From: Streptomyces europaeiscabiei
GTDB lineage: Bacteria; Actinomycetota; Actinomycetes; Streptomycetales; Streptomycetaceae
Assembly (NCBI RefSeq): GCF_036346855.1
Contig: NZ_CP107841.1
Location: forward strand, 8,188,001 to 8,252,000
DNA length: 64,000 bases
Reading direction: 5' to 3'
The stretch's first letter is position 1. Each line of letters opens with the position of its first letter. The notes under the pieces were generated by a model. It had not been told where the DNA came from. It saw nothing but the letters and a program-made list of their open reading frames with translations, and made no database searches. Position numbers and translations under genes: made by a program. Positions 61,668 through 64,000 of the stretch are shown here, piece by piece.

Positions 61668-61695
61668 GGCTGGTCGCGCAGTTCCCCGCGCCCCT
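61668..61695. repeat. Copy of a common Streptomyces intergenic motif
   Basis: GGGCTGG followed by TCGCGCAGTTCCCCGCGCCC matches, from memory, a short sequence found many times between genes in Streptomyces chromosomes. Function is not known to me. Here it lies between the acetylesterase and DUF2264 genes. Confidence 0.6.
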
Positions 61696-61774
61696 CGAAG
61701 GACCAACCCCCATCCACCCGCAGATGACGAACTCACCCGGCCACCCCCGAACTCCCAGCCAGAAAGCGCACCAC

Positions 61775-63523
61775 ATGCCCTCCCAGCCCCAGGACGACCG
61801 CACCCTCAGCCCGTACACCGGCTACACCCGAGCCCACTGGGAGGCGGCAGCCGACTCGCTGCTGGCAGCAGTCGAGCCGTACGCGACCGCCGACGGAGCG
61901 CTGTACTACTTCCCCGGCGACCGCACCAGCTGGACGGGCCGGCTCTCCGACGGACTGGAGGGATACGCCCGTACGCTGCTGCTCGCCGCCTTCCGCCGCG
62001 ACGAGAAGGCGCTCGCGCGGTACGCGGACGGCCTCGCGGCCGGAGTGTCCGGCGTCTGGCCCCGTATCGAGGACCGCAGCCAGCCCCTCGTGGAAGCCGC
62101 GTCGATCGCCTTCGCGCTGCGCATCACGCGGGAGGTGCTCTGGGACCGGCTCGACGACGGCGTCCGGCAGCGGACGGCGGCCTGGCTCGCCGACGCGCTC
62201 ACCGCCGAACCCTGGCCCTGCAACTGGGAGTTGTTCCCGGTCACGGTCGGCGGCTTCCTCGAAGAGATCGGCCATGAACCGGAGCTGTCCCGCCGGGTGA
62301 TCGACCAGCGGCTCGACCGTATCGAGCAGTGGTACCTCGGCGACGGCTGGTACACCGACGGCGACGGCCGCAAGTTCGACTACTACAACGGCTGGGCCAT
62401 GCACCTCTACCCGGTCCTGCACGCCTGGCTCGCGAACGACGAACGCCTCCTGGCCCGCTACGGCGACCGCCTGTCGGCCCATCTCGCCGACTACGCGCGC
62501 CTGTTCGGCGGCGACGGCGCCCCCCTGCACCAGGGCCGCTCCCTCACCTATCGCTTCGCGACGACCGTCCCGCTGTGGCTGGGCGCCCTCACCGGCCGTA
62601 CGCCGTTGTCGCCGGGCGAGACGAGGCGGCTGGCGTCGGGCGCGCTCAAGTACTTCCTCGACCGGGGCGCGGTCGACGAGCGGGGCCTGCTGTCCCTGGG
62701 CTGGCACGGCCCCGACCCGGCAGTCCTGCAGGGCTACTCGGGCCCCGCCTCCCCGTACTGGGCCAGCAAGGGCTTCCTCGGCCTGCTCCTGCCGCCCGAC
62801 CACGAGGTGTGGACGGCGACGGAGGAGCCGGGACCGGTGGAGCGGGAGGACGAGCTGCGCCCCGTGGGGCCGCCCAACTGGCTGCTGCAGTCGACGCGTT
62901 CGGACGGCCTGGTCCGCCTCCACAACCACGGCAGCGAGGACGTCCGCTACGACCCGTTCTACACCCGGCTCGCGTACTCGACGGTGACGGAGCCCGTGCC
63001 CCTCGCGGAGCCCGCCGAGGCGTACGACAACAGCGTGACCGTCGGCGGCGACGCCGGCCGCGTCGGCATCGAGCCGCTGGGCGTGGGGGAGGGCTGGGCG
63101 GCCTCCCGGCACTCGGTCGGTGAGACAGGCGCGCGGGTCACGAGCCTTGTGGCGGCCCGGGGTGCGGTCGAGGTCCGGGCCCATCTGGTGACGGACGCAT
63201 CCCCCGGCACCCCGGTGCGGATCACGGGATGGGCGGGGGCGGAGGGTGTCCGCGCGGAGCTTCTCCCGGGGCACGGCCTGTCGTCGGACACGGACGGACC
63301 GGGGCTCGTCGGCCGGACCGGAGAGGGAGCGACCCTCTTCGTCGCCGTCGCCCGCCTCACCGCCGACCCCGTCCCCCTGCCCCTCCCGGAGCTGGTCTCC
63401 GTGGAGGTGCGGGGGGTGTACGAGGTGTCCGTCAACTGGGCCAACGGCGAGCGGGCCCAGTTCGTGTTCACGGCGTCAGACGGGCTACCTTCAGCGTCTT
63501 CGTGGTCGGTGACGCCCCGTTGA
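61775..63523 (+). CDS. DUF2264-domain protein, possible beta-glucuronidase (GH154-like)
   Basis: The 582-residue product has no signal peptide. Residues about 15-350 form the DUF2264 alpha/alpha toroid (GYTRAHWEAAADSLLAAVEPYATADGALYYFPGD, WPCNWELFPVTVGGFLEEIG, GWYTDGDGRKFDYYNGWAMHLYPVLHAWL, GRSLTYRFATTVPLWLGAL). The remainder is a beta-rich domain. To my knowledge DUF2264 overlaps GH154, where a Bacteroides member removes glucuronate from arabinogalactan side chains. The arabinogalactan-type neighbours fit that. Without a signal it would act on imported oligosaccharides. The ATG at 61775 is chosen over one 17 codons earlier because AGAAAG lies upstream. Its last 56 bases overlap a convergent gene. 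Confidence 0.8.
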   Translation: MPSQPQDDRTLSPYTGYTRAHWEAAADSLLAAVEPYATADGALYYFPGDRTSWTGRLSDGLEGYARTLLLAAFRRDEKALARYADGLAAGVSGVWPRIEDRSQPLVEAASIAFALRITREVLWDRLDDGVRQRTAAWLADALTAEPWPCNWELFPVTVGGFLEEIGHEPELSRRVIDQRLDRIEQWYLGDGWYTDGDGRKFDYYNGWAMHLYPVLHAWLANDERLLARYGDRLSAHLADYARLFGGDGAPLHQGRSLTYRFATTVPLWLGALTGRTPLSPGETRRLASGALKYFLDRGAVDERGLLSLGWHGPDPAVLQGYSGPASPYWASKGFLGLLLPPDHEVWTATEEPGPVEREDELRPVGPPNWLLQSTRSDGLVRLHNHGSEDVRYDPFYTRLAYSTVTEPVPLAEPAEAYDNSVTVGGDAGRVGIEPLGVGEGWAASRHSVGETGARVTSLVAARGAVEVRAHLVTDASPGTPVRITGWAGAEGVRAELLPGHGLSSDTDGPGLVGRTGEGATLFVAVARLTADPVPLPLPELVSVEVRGVYEVSVNWANGERAQFVFTASDGLPSASSWSVTPR

Positions 63524-64000
63524 GGGCGGTCGTGTAGGACGGGGTGACGGGGGCGTAGGCCCAGGTCAGCGTCCCGTCCTTCAGGACGGCGATGTCACCG
63601 GAGATCCGGGCCTTGACGACCTTGTCGGCGCCCTGGAGCTTGCCGCTCCAGTCGACGAGGCGGAAGTGGGTGCCGCTGAAGGTGCCGGTGCAGGTGCCGC
63701 TCGCGCACTTGGCGTTCTTCAGGGTCTCGTAGGAGACGAGGAGCCGGTTCTCGCCGTACGGGGCGACACGCACGTTGACGTGCTCGGTGCCCTTGGCGGA
63801 GGTGAGGTACACCGGCTTGCCCGAGGGCGTGTTGCGGTTCTTGAGGAACGCGACGGCGACCTGGTGGGTGCTGGTCCTCGGCTTGACCGTCCAGCCCCGC
63901 CCGCTGGAGTCGTCCGGGTTCTTCTTGGCGGAGGCGGCGCCGCGCGAGGCGAAGGCGGTGGCGTAGCGGCCGGTGGAGGACTTCACGATCTCGCCCGTGC
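63468..64000 (-). CDS. C-terminal part of a protein extending beyond the window, probably secreted
   Basis: At least 176 codons are open to the right edge and end at 63468; the start is outside. The visible part has TGRYATAFASRGAASAKKN, HQVAVAFLKNRNTPSGKPVYLTS, HVNVRVAPYGENRLLVSYET, a CASGTCTG pair that could form a disulfide, and GDIAVLKDGTLTWAYAP. The alternation suggests beta-propeller blades. I do not recognise a family. Its 3' end overlaps the convergent DUF2264 gene by 56 bases. Confidence 0.7.
   Translation of the reverse strand, partial: TGEIVKSSTGRYATAFASRGAASAKKNPDDSSGRGWTVKPRTSTHQVAVAFLKNRNTPSGKPVYLTSAKGTEHVNVRVAPYGENRLLVSYETLKNAKCASGTCTGTFSGTHFRLVDWSGKLQGADKVVKARISGDIAVLKDGTLTWAYAPVTPSYTTALNGASPTTKTLKVARLTP

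Overview
The window is high-GC DNA with strong G/C preference at third codon positions, Tat and lipoprotein signals, frequent GTG starts, DrrAB-type transporters and many secreted glycan-active enzymes. All of this points to a Streptomyces chromosome. No rRNA, tRNA, CRISPR array, plasmid or phage module was seen.

Region 1 (1-7.3 kb, minus strand) is an assimilatory sulfate and sulfonate operon. Transcription runs from right to left: a 27-residue leader peptide ending in a Cys-containing motif, sir (sulfite reductase), a 59-residue zinc-ribbon protein, cysH (APS reductase), cysC, cysD, cysN, a sulfonate-binding lipoprotein, and the first codons of a further ABC transporter gene. Several junctions use 4-base start/stop overlaps. 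Region 2 (7.3-12.9 kb) holds a GNAT acetyltransferase, an unknown secreted protein, a GAF-type regulator and an AidB-like acyl-CoA dehydrogenase.

Region 3 (13.0-21.3 kb, minus strand) is the most unusual part. It is a five-gene set encoding SbnA- and SbnB-like enzymes for L-2,3-diaminopropionate, an Fe(II)/2-oxoglutarate oxygenase with a His-x-Glu triad, an adenylation-carrier protein with a condensation-domain remnant, and a carrier domain fused to a polytopic membrane protein with three left-handed beta-helix domains. The last protein resembles the C-terminal half of epsilon-poly-lysine synthetase. Together they look like a split Pls-type system that could build a diaminopropionate-containing peptide or poly-amino acid.

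Region 4 (21.3-28.3 kb) is a patchwork: a YihY/BrkB membrane protein, a decayed TnpB gene with its terminal hairpin, an AraC regulator and VOC protein, a lipoprotein, and an LtaS-like membrane phosphotransferase. It carries several simple-sequence and short tandem repeats.

Region 5 (28.4-43.8 kb) starts a plant cell-wall polysaccharide locus: a LacI regulator, a GH43 enzyme with a sugar ABC transporter, a D-hydroxyacid dehydrogenase, a GH28-like beta-helix enzyme and two alginate-lyase-family proteins. Region 6 (43.9-53.5 kb) holds a carboxylesterase, a MarR-DUF4097-DrrAB efflux module with clustered GCAAC/GTTGC operators, homocysteine methyltransferase MmuM beside an amino-acid permease, an I36-type secreted protein and an ArsR-like regulator. 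Region 7 (53.7-64 kb) resumes the glycan locus: a surface beta-helix protein, a GH43 arabinofuranosidase-like enzyme, a GH43 exo-beta-1,3-galactanase-like enzyme with a ricin domain, a PL4 rhamnogalacturonan lyase, a CE12 acetylesterase and a DUF2264 protein. The mix suggests attack on rhamnogalacturonan I and type II arabinogalactan. Short palindromes (AAGCGCTT, TTTCGAA) recur upstream of genes in regions 5 and 7 and suggest shared LacI-type control.
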